Assembly: GCA_948099385.1 (NCBI GenBank)
Contig: CANUEZ040000014.1
Span: forward strand, 2,356,001-2,420,000
DNA from: Fasciola hepatica
Lineage: Eukaryota; Platyhelminthes; Trematoda; Plagiorchiida; Fasciolidae
DNA: 64,000 bases
Reading direction: 5' to 3'
Of the stretch, positions 43,406 through 54,759 are shown piece by piece. The translations under genes were made by a program, and so were the position numbers. Each line of letters opens with the position of its first letter. The stretch's first letter is position 1. The notes under the pieces were generated by a model that was not told where the DNA came from, made no database searches, and saw only the letters and a list, made by a program, of their open reading frames with translations.

Positions 43406-45446
43406 CTGCTCGTAAACCGTTTTTCAACCGGTTTGTTTAGTAGTCATTCTTCCACAGGTCAAAAGCGAATTGACACGAAGAAAATCGGCGACCGGATGCT
43501 GCACCTTTTAAATGAGTATTTTATTTCAGTATGTTGATTCGGGCACATTGAAATGCTCTTGAATACCAAGTTATAGGCCGTTCTTTCCCATGTGCCATAA
43601 ATGGATGAAATAATAATTATTAGGACTTCGCCGTTTGGGAGATGTAAGTGAGCAAGAAAAAACATAATTTGAGGGAAGTGACGGAAATAAATGGAGTACA
43701 ACCCGTACTGTACGCCACTGGTTCATACCAATTGGGAACCGCTTTAAAACTACTTGGAAGCCGACCACTGCAATGGGCCAAACCGCTTGAAAACCGATTA
43801 CAGCAACTGCGCAAACCAGTCGAAAGCCGGTCGGTTTTTCTATGTGGTGAAGGTAAACTGAACAAACACAAAAGAAGAGCAATCGATTGTGGAATAGTTA
43901 TACACCGATATCCTTGACACAAGTAAGCAGTTACATCCTAATGAACTAGAGTTCCCCCTTATAGCGAATAGCCCGTTTGCAAGATCGGTTTCCGGTCGGT
44001 TTACTTAGCAGCCATTCTTCTGCAAATCAATCTGAATCGATAAGAAGGAAATCGACGACAATGGTGATGTGTATTTTTATCGAGCATTCTATTTTACTAA
44101 ATGCTCCCTGGTACCAGTTAGTATTAAAGAGAATTTGAGTTACAGGTCGTCCTGTTTGATACACCTTAAAATGGGTAGAATAGGAATGGTTACTAGGTTT
44201 TATCATCGAGTAAATAAAAAGGAGTAAGGAAAAAGGTAACTGGAGAAGGGTGACAGGATTCATTGAAACATACCACTTATTTCACACAACCGGTTGAAAC
44301 CGCTCGGGAGCTGTTCAGGGACCGCTTGAAAATCGATCAGCGCAATGGCGAAAACCACTCAAAAACCGATTTAATATTAATTATTTTCGGGATGGCATTG
44401 AAGCGGTTTAGCTACAAGAGCGGAGTCTAGTTCGCAATTTTGCCCCGAACTCAGTAACTATAAATTAGCCTGCTCAAAAATTGTACGAATGTTTGAGCCT
44501 CAGTGGTTTGCAGAGGCTCCTTGTAGCACCTAGCCCGCTTGTAACACGAGTTTCCAATTGGTTTCCGGTCGATTTGTTTGGTAACCATTGTTCACAGATC
44601 AAACATGAATTGATACGGAGGAAACCGATGGCTGGAGTAATGTGCAACGCTTGGTTGGTGTTTTATTAAATTACTGGTTCAATTCATCGAAATGTCCCGA
44701 AAATCTCGGTATAGATCGCTCTATTTTATTCCCTTCAAATGAGAGAAATAAGGACAATTATCGGAAAATCAAGATAGGAGATAGAAATAAACATCGTAAT
44801 ACGCAATTTAGGTTAGTGAAAGAAATTAACGAAGCATATCACGTGGTTCAAACGATTGGCACAAACGGCCCGGAAACCGTTCAGAAACCGTCCGGGAAGC
44901 CGGCCAGAAACCACTCAGAAACCGCTAAAAATCTGATCGGCGTCATTGTAAAAACCGCTCCAAAACCGGCCAAAATACCGACCGAAAACCGATCGGTTTC
45001 GGAGCGGTTTTTGGGCTGGTTTCTGAACGGTTTGTGCCAATCGTTTGAACCACGTGATATGCCTCGTTAATTTCTTTCACTAACCTAAATTGCGTATTAC
45101 GATGCTCATTTCTATCTCCTAACTTGATTTTCCGATGATTGTCCTTATTTCTCTCATTTGAAGGGAATAAAATAGAGCTATCTATACCGAGATTTTCGGG
45201 ACATTTAGACGAATTGGACCAGGAATTTAATAAAACACCAACCAAGCGCTGCACATTACTCCAGTCATCGATTTCCTTCGTATCAATTCATGTTTGATCT
45301 GTGTAAAATGGCTACTAAACAAAACGGCCGAAAACTAATCGGCGTAATAGTAAAAACCGACCAAAACTGGTCAAAAACCGGCAGAAAACTGATCGCTTTT
45401 GGAGCGGTTTTGTACCGGTTTTGCCCTTTAAAGGGCATGTAGTGCA
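43406..45446. repeat. Array of AAACCG-rich repeat units, right arm
   Basis: Partner of 25,980-28,020, with the same unit order in reverse and scattered substitutions. The frame 43,620-43,922 is translated identically to its partner; others differ at a few codons. Confidence 0.8.
44553..45343. repeat. Foldback hairpin element, right arm
   Basis: Partner of 26,083-26,873. Nearly the same protein is predicted on opposite strands (44,642-45,070 plus and 44,943-45,254 minus), as expected for a hairpin. Confidence 0.85.
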
Positions 45447-45963
45447 CTACACAAATTTTTCCCGAAAAGATTTCACACAATGCAAAGTCGAGGAACATTC
45501 TGGGTAGAGATGGTGCCACAAATTTCGGTGCATGCATACTTGCAACTATGAACTAATTCTCCTGAGTGACTGTACACCAGGACACAACATTGTACCGTTA
45601 AAGCCCCTACGTCTGTGGCTCTTTCAAATCAATTAATAAGTGATGCGGGTGGAACAATAGTTGGATCACGTCGTCTTTCGGATGCTAGAGACGATCATTA
45701 TTTGCTTTGTGTATATGTACCTATGTAGCTAACAAATACCAATGAACAAATTTGTTCAGGTCATTTTGCACAGAACGGGCAATGGCTACGGACAATATTC
45801 TCATTCGGAACATCGAAGATACACAGTGTTTTTTATGGAATACACTTGATACCAGCAGAAAACAGATTACTCCGGAGCCCTACACCAATCAGACGCACGT
45901 GTTCGGCGTCAACCAACAGAGATCATCAGGTGCGCGTTACGTAGGCATTTGTTACCGAGATTA
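45447..45963. other. Unassigned stretch, right arm
   Basis: Partner of 25,463-25,979. It ends at GATTA, the left flank of the CR1-like insertion. Confidence 0.45.
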
Positions 45964-46169
45964 GTTCAGTTCAGTTCAGTTCAGTTTGCACAGGACTTGG
46001 TGTGGCTAGAGCCAATCGTGTGTCCAGATAGTAGTGTTGTCGGCGCGTTTCCGTAGCTCCCAACACTGCGTGATTTTCTTTTTCTGAAAGGCAGAAATTT
46101 TGTGCAGTATCAGCCCTGGCAGATTAAGGTGGAAACAATAAGTAAATTGCATCTGACCCTAAAAGCTGC

Positions 46170-47297
46170 TTAACATAACTCGGGGTATACTGCCACCCAA
46201 CATAAGTCTACTGCTTTCTTAAAGGCCTTCACTGTTGTGGTATCTATGACCTCTTCCGGGAGCTTATTCCAATAGGGTACCACTCTATTTGAGAAGTACT
46301 TCGCCCTAATTTGGAGCCTCGAATGTTTCCTTTGTAATCTAAGGCTATGCCCCCTTGTACCTCTCTCGGGGATCAGCAAAAAAAGGTCTTCCCGACTTAT
46401 TCCTGACAGTCCTTTCATTACCCTAAAGGTTTCTATCAAATCCCCGCGAATGCGCCGTCTTTCCATCGAGAATAGGTCTAGGGCACGGAGACGCTCTGTG
46501 TAGTTAAACCCCCTTTGCCCAGCCACCATTCTAGTGGCTAGCCCTTGCACTTTCTCCAGACAGTCGATATCTTTCTGGTAGTACGGTGCCCAGGCCTGCA
46601 CGCAGTACTCCATATGCGGCCTAACTATGGCCTGATATATCGGAACGAATATCTCCGGATCTCTACACGACATAATGGATCTAACTCGAAAGAGTTCCCT
46701 CCTGGCCGTATTGGCTGCTGAGGTGCACTGCTTTGACGGCTTAAAGCTGTTGTCCACTATGACGCCCAAGTCTTTGACCTGCGAGACCACTTGCAAGCTA
46801 ACCGGCCGGTAATTTTCCGCCTTTTGCCGGGGTCCACTCTTGTAAATGCCTACCACTGTTGCTCTCCTCCAGTCTCCCGGCACAATTCCCTCTCTAAGTG
46901 ACGTTTCATACAGCTTCGTCACCGGAGCCTTCAGGACCTTGGCCAGAGGCTGAACGATTGCTGGATGAATCCCGTCTGGAACTGCTGCTTTGTTTCTATT
47001 CAAAGTTCGCAACTCCGCGTACACTTCTTTTTCTCCTACAGTAAGTTCGGGTATTGGAGGCGCCTGTGGGCCCTCCATTCTTTCCTCCAAACTATTTTCT
47101 GGTCGATATATGCTCTTGAAGAATTCCAAGAGCGTGTCAGCCTTGTCTTCGTCGTTTAGAGCTAGTCGTCCCTGTGCTCCTTCCAAAGTTGCTACGCTCT
47201 CTCTCATACGTTTGTGAGATTGCACGTAGGCGTAGAATCGCTTTGGGTTTGTGCGGACCGACGCCGCTAACCGACGCTCGAAAGCATATTTCTCCAC
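46170..47297 (-). pseudogene. CR1-like RT with the palm deleted in frame
   Basis: A 375-codon frame in phase with 47,301-47,870. Residues 1-165 are linker and RT entry, including REGIVPGDWRRATVVGIYKSG and AENYRPVSL. The next residues are QVVSQVKDLGVIVD, which normally lie ~200 residues later, after the palm. The catalytic FADD box and both flanking motifs are absent, yet the frame is kept; the junction is near 46,785-46,800. Residues 180-375 are the C-terminal region: EYCVQAWAPYYQKDIDCLEK, LATRMVAGQRG, RGDLIETFRVMKGLSG and YWNKLPEEVI. The protein could not polymerise DNA. Confidence 0.9.
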
Positions 47298-47300
47298 TCT

Positions 47301-47870
47301 TTAGATCTCTTGAGCCCTGTTCCTAGCCATCTTATAGCTATTCCATGCCCCCTGAGTTCTGTACAGCTTGTACGCCGCCCATCGTTGCCTACGAATAACT
47401 ATGGCCTTGCGGACCTTTGACTTCCACCATGGGGGTAGACTTCTACTGCTTTGCACCATCAGGGGTGCGAACTCATCTGTAAGTTCGAGTAGCCCCATCT
47501 TGATGGTCTCCCAACGTTCCTCTACGGAGGCATTTGTGTGTCTCGGTGTCCACTGAATTTCCTCCGCCGCCTTCTTCAGTTCACCTATAATGATTCTCCC
47601 ATAGCGCCGACGTAACACGATTTCCTTCGGCGCCTTGCTTAGTCTTAGTGTGACCCTTAGGACTACATGATCACTTTTTCCAAGTGGCTCTTCCCACTTA
47701 ATTTCTTTAACGTCCTGATGGTGCCGCGTTATGATTAAGTCAAGGAGAGACGGGTGCTGTCCATCTCTGTGTCTAGTGGCCTGTGTCACATGCTGCGCAA
47801 GGGCATGTAACTGGACCCACTGCAGAAACTTGTCGCCCGTTGATCCCCTTGGTGCGATCCCGCTTTCCCA
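47301..47870 (-). pseudogene. CR1-like endonuclease C-terminus and linker
   Basis: The frame is open from the insertion edge: LQWVQLHALAQHVTQATRH, then PSLLDLIITRHHQD, then PLGKSDHVVLRV, the last motifs of the AP-type endonuclease, then an ELTDEFAPLM linker and RRQRWAAYKLYRTQGAWNSY. It ends at an in-frame TAA (47,301-47,303), after which the same frame continues at 47,297. The N-terminal catalytic residues of the endonuclease are lost by 5' truncation. Confidence 0.85.
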
Positions 47871-47884
47871 ACCGAAGCATTAAA

Positions 47885-47895
47885 CCCCCCCCCCC
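47885..47895. repeat. C homopolymer, 11 bp
   Basis: C tract beside the insertion; the left arm has nine Gs and a different AT flank at 25,436-25,451. Confidence 0.9.
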
Positions 47896-48222
47896 TTCAA
47901 GTTCACTCCTCTGGGAGTCGAAGCAAAGGGTTCCCAAATTTTTGTTGGCATCTTTCTCATTGGAATATTTTCAACCAGTCGGTAAGCTGGCTTGGCAACT
48001 ATGCTATCTTGAGGCGATGATGTTAGTCATGGTTACACGGCTTGAACGAAAATTTTCATAAATGTAGTGTTTATATTCGGCTTAGTTCAGCTTTCAAAGC
48101 TTCATACAGTTTGACGGGCTGTCCAGTTTCTGGCATCAGTCAGCCCTTTGTCCTCCGGTTGGTCCAACGTTATGAAGAGTCTCTTCTTCATAAGCGAATC
48201 TGGGAACAGTAGGGAAGGAAAA

Positions 48223-49151
48223 TTCAGTCCAGTCTAGTTCAGTTCGGTTCGGCTCAGTTCAGTTAATTTCAGTTTGAACAGGATCAAATTGGCTGACATC
48301 AATCGTGCATTTAGGGTGTTTTGCTGCCAGCGCGTTACCTTGGTTCCGAGGGCTGCGCGTTTAACGCTCTGTCTGAAAGGCAGAACCCGTGAGGCCGTAT
48401 CAACTTCACAGATGTAAGTTCACTGGCAAAAGTGCCAGGGGCAAATTATTTTACCCCTCGTTCATAAGGCTAGTTCTAGAAAGGCTGTGCTCCAGCCCGA
48501 TTCTATTGTCTTCCTCAGAGTTGGTACATTGCTGCTCCCAACAGCATCCCCTGAAAACCCATTCCACATAGGTACAACCATAGTTGCAGAAAGACTTGGC
48601 TCGTGCTGCTAGCCTTGGGAGCATCCATTTTAGCCCTGGTGCCGCACTTGGGAGCAGAAACGAACGAACCACCCATGTCTACGCCGGACAGACCCCTTGA
48701 AATCCTGAGAGCTTCTATCAAGTCACTCCGGCCTCCACGACGTCCTTACAAGAAGAGATTTAGATCTTCTAGACACTGGGTGTGAGATTTCTTGCTCTTA
48801 TTGATGATCATTCTAGTTGCAAGTCACTGCACCCCTTTCAAGCGCTCCTTGTCCTTACGATGATAATAAGCCCACGCCTGCACATAATACTTCAGAAGAG
48901 GTTGCACCAAAACCTTGTAAAAAGGCACGAAGACTTCCGGCTAAATCCCTGTGTGACTATCATACCTGGGTCTTTTACCTCTGACAATCAGTGATACGGA
49001 ATACTGATAGTTTTTTCTAGGTTGGAAGACAGGATTTGGCATTTGGCGAGATTAAAGGGTAAATCACCGCGATCTGCCCATCTGAGAAAGGAATTTATAT
49101 CCCGTTCCAAATAGCACCCCGCCATCTTCATATAGCCTGCGAGGACGAAAC
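48223..49151 (-). mobile_element. CR1-like element 3' part with GAACT-type tail, right arm
   Basis: Partner of 24,180-25,108, same truncation and same degenerate tail (AATTCAGTCCAGTCTAGTTC). It is an older relative of the 45,964-47,870 insertion, which lies only ~350 bp away. Confidence 0.8.
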
Positions 49152-49431
49152 ACTGGTTGCTCCATCGCTTAGCTGGGACATCTACGCACTGAAGGGGGAG
49201 CAGAGGTCCCTCGTTGTCCCCTCGCTGTCACACACGAGCTAGGCCTCCCTGAAGCGGTTGAAACCTGAAACCAAAACACCCATATATTGACCAACTGACC
49301 CGTTTGCCTGCTTCCCGCCGGGGCTTTGACTGGTCCCACTTCTTCCTGACCCGCAGGGAGCAGCTGGTGTGTCCTGCGCCAAGTCACACTTCCCCATAAA
49401 CCTTTTCACCCCAACCGTTAGGCATATTAGA

Positions 49432-51415
49432 GCCAGGAGTGCAAAAATTGAAACTTCGACAAAAGATTTGTGAGCTTCAGAACTCATTCCTCGGGGTTCA
49501 AGATTTTTCTTTGACACTGAGAATAAGCCAACTCCACCGCGATCTCTATGCAGCAACTGAGAATAAACTGGGAAAACAAGAAGAGGCCACGCTAAGACGG
49601 CCCCATGGTCTGAAGTTCCACTCGAGACTTCTGAAATCTCGCAACTCGCGCAGCACTGAAAAAAATATCCCATTCCCCATCCAAAATGGTACCCACCTTG
49701 ATTCGCCAAAACATATGGCTTGGGCTTTCAACTGCTGTTTCACCTTATCACCTACTATGGACACTCAACCCCCGTCACTCTGCGTCAAATGCTCACTTAT
49801 GAAGCCTTGTCAACCACAACGTGTACGACGTACAACATCAAGCAATTCCTCGCCAACACCAAACCCTTGTATCATTCACAGCCGGATGACTCCCCACCTC
49901 TCCTATTTCGGTTTAGGGGACCTGACCTAGTACTCCTATTGCTTAGCCCCTTTTCGTTATCCATGTCGTCCGGAATCTTCCCGGCCCAGTGGAAAGCGTC
50001 CTGTGTGATTCCACACTACAAAAATGGTCCGTTATATGACCCGGGTAATTATCGCGCAATGAACCATATTTCAATTGTTTACAGGCTCATGGAGAGGAAT
50101 AGGGAGGGAAAACTTTCAAATTTCCTAAATACCTGAAGTCTTATCAACCCAGCTCAACACGGATTCCTAAAGCCCCTCTCGTTCCTCACTTCCAATGCCG
50201 ACAACATTAGGTCAATCATTGTCATCTTTCTCGATATGACTAGGGTATTCGACCAAGTACCTCACTTTCAATTATTGTCAGAAATTAAGTCCCACGGAGT
50301 CGCCGACCCTCTTCTCTCCTGGCTTTAATCTTGCTTCTTCGGACAATCCCAAACCGTCATCTTCAATGGACTTTCTTTTTCTTCTTCTCCTTCATTGGCG
50401 GGGTCGCACGAAGTAGCATTCCAGGTCCTCTCTTATCTCATGTACATAAATGACGTCTTCCAAGTGGTGCGCAATAGAATGACATCCCTCTTTGCTGACG
50501 ACATAAAGCTGGCCTACACTTTGAGGTGAATGCCCTGCACTCAGCTCTTAGTAATACTCTGTCGGATTTGAAGTCCCTCGATGAGTGGTGAACTCATTGG
50601 CTGGTGAAGTTTCTGGCAGCTTGGAGCTCTCTCCCGTCCTACAGGTACCATCTTCCAACAGGCTGTCCCACAATAAACGATCTGCCGATTCCCATTACCC
50701 ACGTGGGCCTGCATTACTCCCGTTCTTTTATCTTCCATGAACAGGCACTGACCCAAATTGGCAGGGAAGAAGGACGATTGCACTTATCCTCAGAACATAC
50801 CGTACTCAGGCGAACGAACCCCTGGTATTCAGGACTCACGCTAGACCGCTTTTGGAATACTGCCCCTGATATTTAGCTTGACGCGAGAGGTGGACCGAGG
50901 AAATATAGAAAGAGTACAGCGCTCTATCACGAAAAGCTATTTGGCTCCTCTTCCAGCCCTAACTACAGAGCTGCGTGCAAACTACACCGGCTCAAATCTC
51001 TATGGTTATGTAGCATCAAGCTGAATCTTTCATTTCTCTTCGACCTTCTGCACTCATAAGTCCACTCATCTGATAACCCACTTGGTTTCTGTAGTGCTAT
51101 TCCTTATTCCCGTCCGTCACAGACAATTCACCATTACGCCCACCCCCATCTAGACTCCCAGTCAGATCGGGAATTTTAATGATTATCTATTCCGGCCTCT
51201 GGAATAAGCTTCCTGACTCGCTGCGATCGTGTCGCACCCCAAAACAACTTGAAGGAGCACTAATCAGACTCATTGAGTCATCATCTGTAACCAGCATGAC
51301 CTGCATTAACATTAACATAGAACAAGCATACAAAGACTGTCGTGGTTTTTGGACCACAGTCAATCATAGTCCCTCGCTTCCGGACCCCATCCCTTGCCCC
51401 TTCAGATAATCCCGC

Positions 51416-51469
<54 letters not shown>

Positions 51470-51482
51470 TTTTTTGCGTAAC
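49432..51482 (+). mobile_element. CR1/Jockey-like non-LTR element with (TA)n tail, right arm
   Basis: Partner of 21,860-23,900. The plus strand reads IFPAQWKASCVIPHYKNG (near 49,980), LDMTRVFDQVPH (near 50,235), LFADDIKLA (50,489-50,515) and WNKLPDSLRSCRTPKQLEGA (near 51,202). Same stops as the left copy in the parts I compared. The (TA)n tail is at 51,419-51,468. Confidence 0.82.
51419..51468. repeat. (TA)n microsatellite, about 50 bp
   Basis: Perfect TA repeat, about 10 bp longer than its left-arm partner. Confidence 0.97.
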
Positions 51483-51627
51483 CCCAAGATCCAATACTGT
51501 TTTATTCTATTTATCAAACCTTTAACTAGTCCCGGTTGCATAACCCTGCAAACTTAGTGATCTTTCTGTGTTGCGTAGAGTTGGCTGCGGTTTCCCTGTC
51601 TTATTGCTCCGCCAATTTAAACCCCAC

Positions 51628-54600
51628 TTCCTGCTATCACAACCCACAACTGGTTTGGACGCTTTCACTATCTATGGAGACTCGGTTCCCCTCCAACGAA
51701 TTGAACGCTCGAAACGATAGCAGATGATGGGCTTTACTAATTATATTGGTTATCCCGTACGACTGACAGGAGATGGGACACCGAGCGAGCTAATGACCAG
51801 GGCTGACGAGCCAGAGTGCGCTTTGCCTCCAGAGTCGCGTGATGAAAGATGGCGATGTTGTTGACTCCGCCTGTACCGGGTAGACCTTAAAAACAGACTT
51901 CAGAAAACCAGTCGATTGCAGGAATCGCGGCCTAGCTGAATAATTGACCTATCGAACAGCCCGTCAAACGTTTGCTTGATCGGTTACGTACCCCAATGGA
52001 TGACTGATGGAAGTCACCCAAATGTCCTCCAGGACTTCCGAAATAAGCCCATGTGTCCGACCAAAGATTATGATACCACACTGGTTTAATCGGGTCTGGA
52101 TGTGTGGGAGTACTTTGAAGTACAATTGTCCTGACTATAAGCCACTTTGTGTGACTGAGAAGAAGGATTCGAAAAGGAAGACTGCCTATAGCCAGAGGAA
52201 GACCCGATACCGGAGTTGGCTGCTCCCGGGAGCGGTTGCCATGCCTGAGTAAACCTTAACGCGAATATCCATTCATAAACAAGGCGCGCCTAAGCCCTAA
52301 GATGCCAATCGCATCGGGGGAATTTGGTGTCAGCCACACTGGAATCACTCCCATTGTGATGACTTGTAACGGACTTTATGAACCGAACAGGTAGGGCCCA
52401 CCGAAATCGCCCCCATCCAGAACTGCGCCAACGGAGGTAGCAAGAAGGCCAAAGCTACAAAATAGCATGTTAGTTGTACCGCAGAATGGGTCCGTATAAA
52501 TATGTTTAATGAGGGAATATAATTTTTGGACTCGATGACCCATCACAGGGAGCTTTTGCCGGACCTGTCCTCGGCCTTCTTGGTTGGTTTAGGCTCGTTC
52601 GTGTACTTGGTTACGAAATCGTACCTGGCCGTATCACGTGTGATAGCTGCTGAATCACTTCTCGACCTCCCACTTATTCTAAGCCTCGAATTATACGTCC
52701 TCCAAAGTTTATATGCTAGTCATTACCCCCAGCCGGACCACCCTCCTGACTGCTACATCCCCGATCTCTTTCAGATCGTAACGGTTACACTGGAGTTTAT
52801 AGGTCCACTGAAAGTTGCCCCCGGATTACGGCACGGATCCCAAGAATTGACTGATCGGATTGGGCTATTTTCCGCCCTAGGTGGTCCTGGCCTAATCATG
52901 TACTCTTGATGACCGTTACTATGTGGAACCCCTTACATCGATGGCTACGGTGATCACAATCCTACTACCCTGGTTATAGGCTACCATGATACTTTCACCG
53001 GTTCGCCCGGCGGTTTTCCGATACCAAACGTCCTAATGCACCGTCCCAATAGTTACTCCCAATATTCCCTCTAGGTGATCTAGTTCACGCTGCAGCACTC
53101 AAACAACTGACGCCTGTCCATCCTCAACCAGCCCTCTAGCACTTCTTCAACCAATGGCACTTTTGACCGTTTTTGCCTGCTACTTCAAATGCCTTCCTCA
53201 TGAACGTTCTACGGTGTCTAGTGAGCCAGCCCACTCCCAAGCCCCAATTCGCAACCGGCTATCAATGGCAATCATGATCATTATGAGACAAAACACCAGG
53301 CACTGGCAGTCGGCTAAAGCTGCAGTATATTCTTTTATTGTATTTATAGAAAAGTTTCTTCTAACACACATGTACCACCCGTTGCCGCCTCGGGTCTGGT
53401 TTTCTGCAAATCACAGCAACAGGCTTCTTGTTCAGACTCATCCCACGTTATGATCTCCATATTTGGTTTGGCTCATTTGCTCCATCTTCTAACGCCAAGC
53501 GTCGGCCTCTTCAACGATTCATTTTTAATCCCCCGGCTGAGCATCCAACTACTATCCGTGCTGCTGCAACAGCACACCAAATTCCACTTGATTTAATTGT
53601 CTTTCTGCCACCTTCGGGCGGAACGTAGTCCTTTCCACATCCCCATGGAATTGGCTGGAAGGAACAATCATGTTAAACTTGTCTGATACACCGGCAATTA
53701 TTCTACATGTCCTCTCATTCACTAAGTATTTCAAAGCACCGTTCTCCTGGCCTAGTGGTTTGTCCAAAGGACATCAGTGGAGATCTATGCACAGCTGATA
53801 TCAGTGTTTGTACTTCAAAAACCCATGCTTCAGCTGCGAGGCAGCGCGCGGCTCTCGGCCTAAGAATTTTGCTGTTTGTCTGATGGATTTATCATGACGG
53901 AATCGTCCGTGCGACTCGAGCAGAACGGATTGCCGCATATGCGGACCTTTCTCAACGTCCAGTGGTCTATCTTCCAGATCACCTTTAATACCAGATGCAA
54001 GATACCGTAAAGATTTGTTTTCTGAACCCTCTCCCTTTTTCCATTGCCCTTTATCCCGTGAACTATCTTCCAGCTCACCGGCGACATTCGGATAACCAGA
54101 TAATCACAGGATCCGGGACCATTGAGGCTTCAGCCTCGTACACGTGTACTACTTCAAGGCTTCAAGACATGCTGGTTCTATTCTCTACCACGAATGGGTA
54201 CTAGCTGATGAAAATACCCCTCCAGGTGTTGATATGGAACATTCAGATACTCAGTAGGTGCCTCCATGTGTCTTTTCTGTACATCTCCAATTTTCTATGA
54301 TCTCTCCAGAATTGTTCGTTTGGACAATTATCATGTGTACTGCATGTTCCACGCACCTTAATAACGCTATCTTAGCAGCTTCACGTATGGCCGACTCTCC
54401 ACAGAGCCCAGTTCCCGAATTCGGATTTGGTTTCTATTCACCGCGTTAACCGTACCCGTGTCAGCTCATTTTACCACCGTCCAGGTTTATAATACGGTAA
54501 CTGACATGTGTGAGTCCTTCTTTCGAAATTCTGTGAACATTTTATGCCGCTGCCCAATGCCGCGCTCACAGATCATGCCTTTCGCACGTGTCTTGGTCCC

Positions 54601-54650
54601 AGCCACAAATATTACTTTATTATTATAATTATTGTTTTATTATTGCTGAC
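51628..54650 (+). mobile_element. Unassigned 3-kb block, right arm
   Basis: Partner of 16,825-19,847. Plus-strand frames 52,007-52,252, 52,526-52,909, 53,154-53,453 and 54,258-54,449 match the left arm. The plus-strand end at ~54,650 is the ATT-rich tail. No protein family recognised. Confidence 0.4.
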
Positions 54651-54759
54651 CCCTCTGGCGCACAGCTGGCAACCCTCTCCGGCCTAGAAGGATAAGCACC
54701 CACCTTAACACGGAAACTACGATTACTAAGAAAGTTTGCTGCCCGATCGCATGCCTTCC

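Larger units (their letters stand above)
45964..47870 (-). mobile_element. Right-arm-only CR1-like insertion, 5'-truncated
   Basis: The left arm reads GATTA-ACCGAAGC across the empty site (25,461-25,465, reverse strand); here 1,907 bp separate GATTA from ACCGAAGC. On the minus strand the element starts inside an endonuclease coding region and ends in a pentanucleotide tail, about four GAACT units after TCCTGTGCAAACT. No target duplication longer than one or two bases is visible, as often seen for CR1. The length equals the coordinate step between blocks (1,905) once a 2-bp difference in the adjacent C tract is allowed for. Confidence 0.93.

Noticed and set aside
49439..49930. 163-codon plus frame opposite 49,239-49,709
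   Set aside because: The opposing frames overlap and lack motifs; only the RT motifs from about 49,960 onward support a real retroelement protein.
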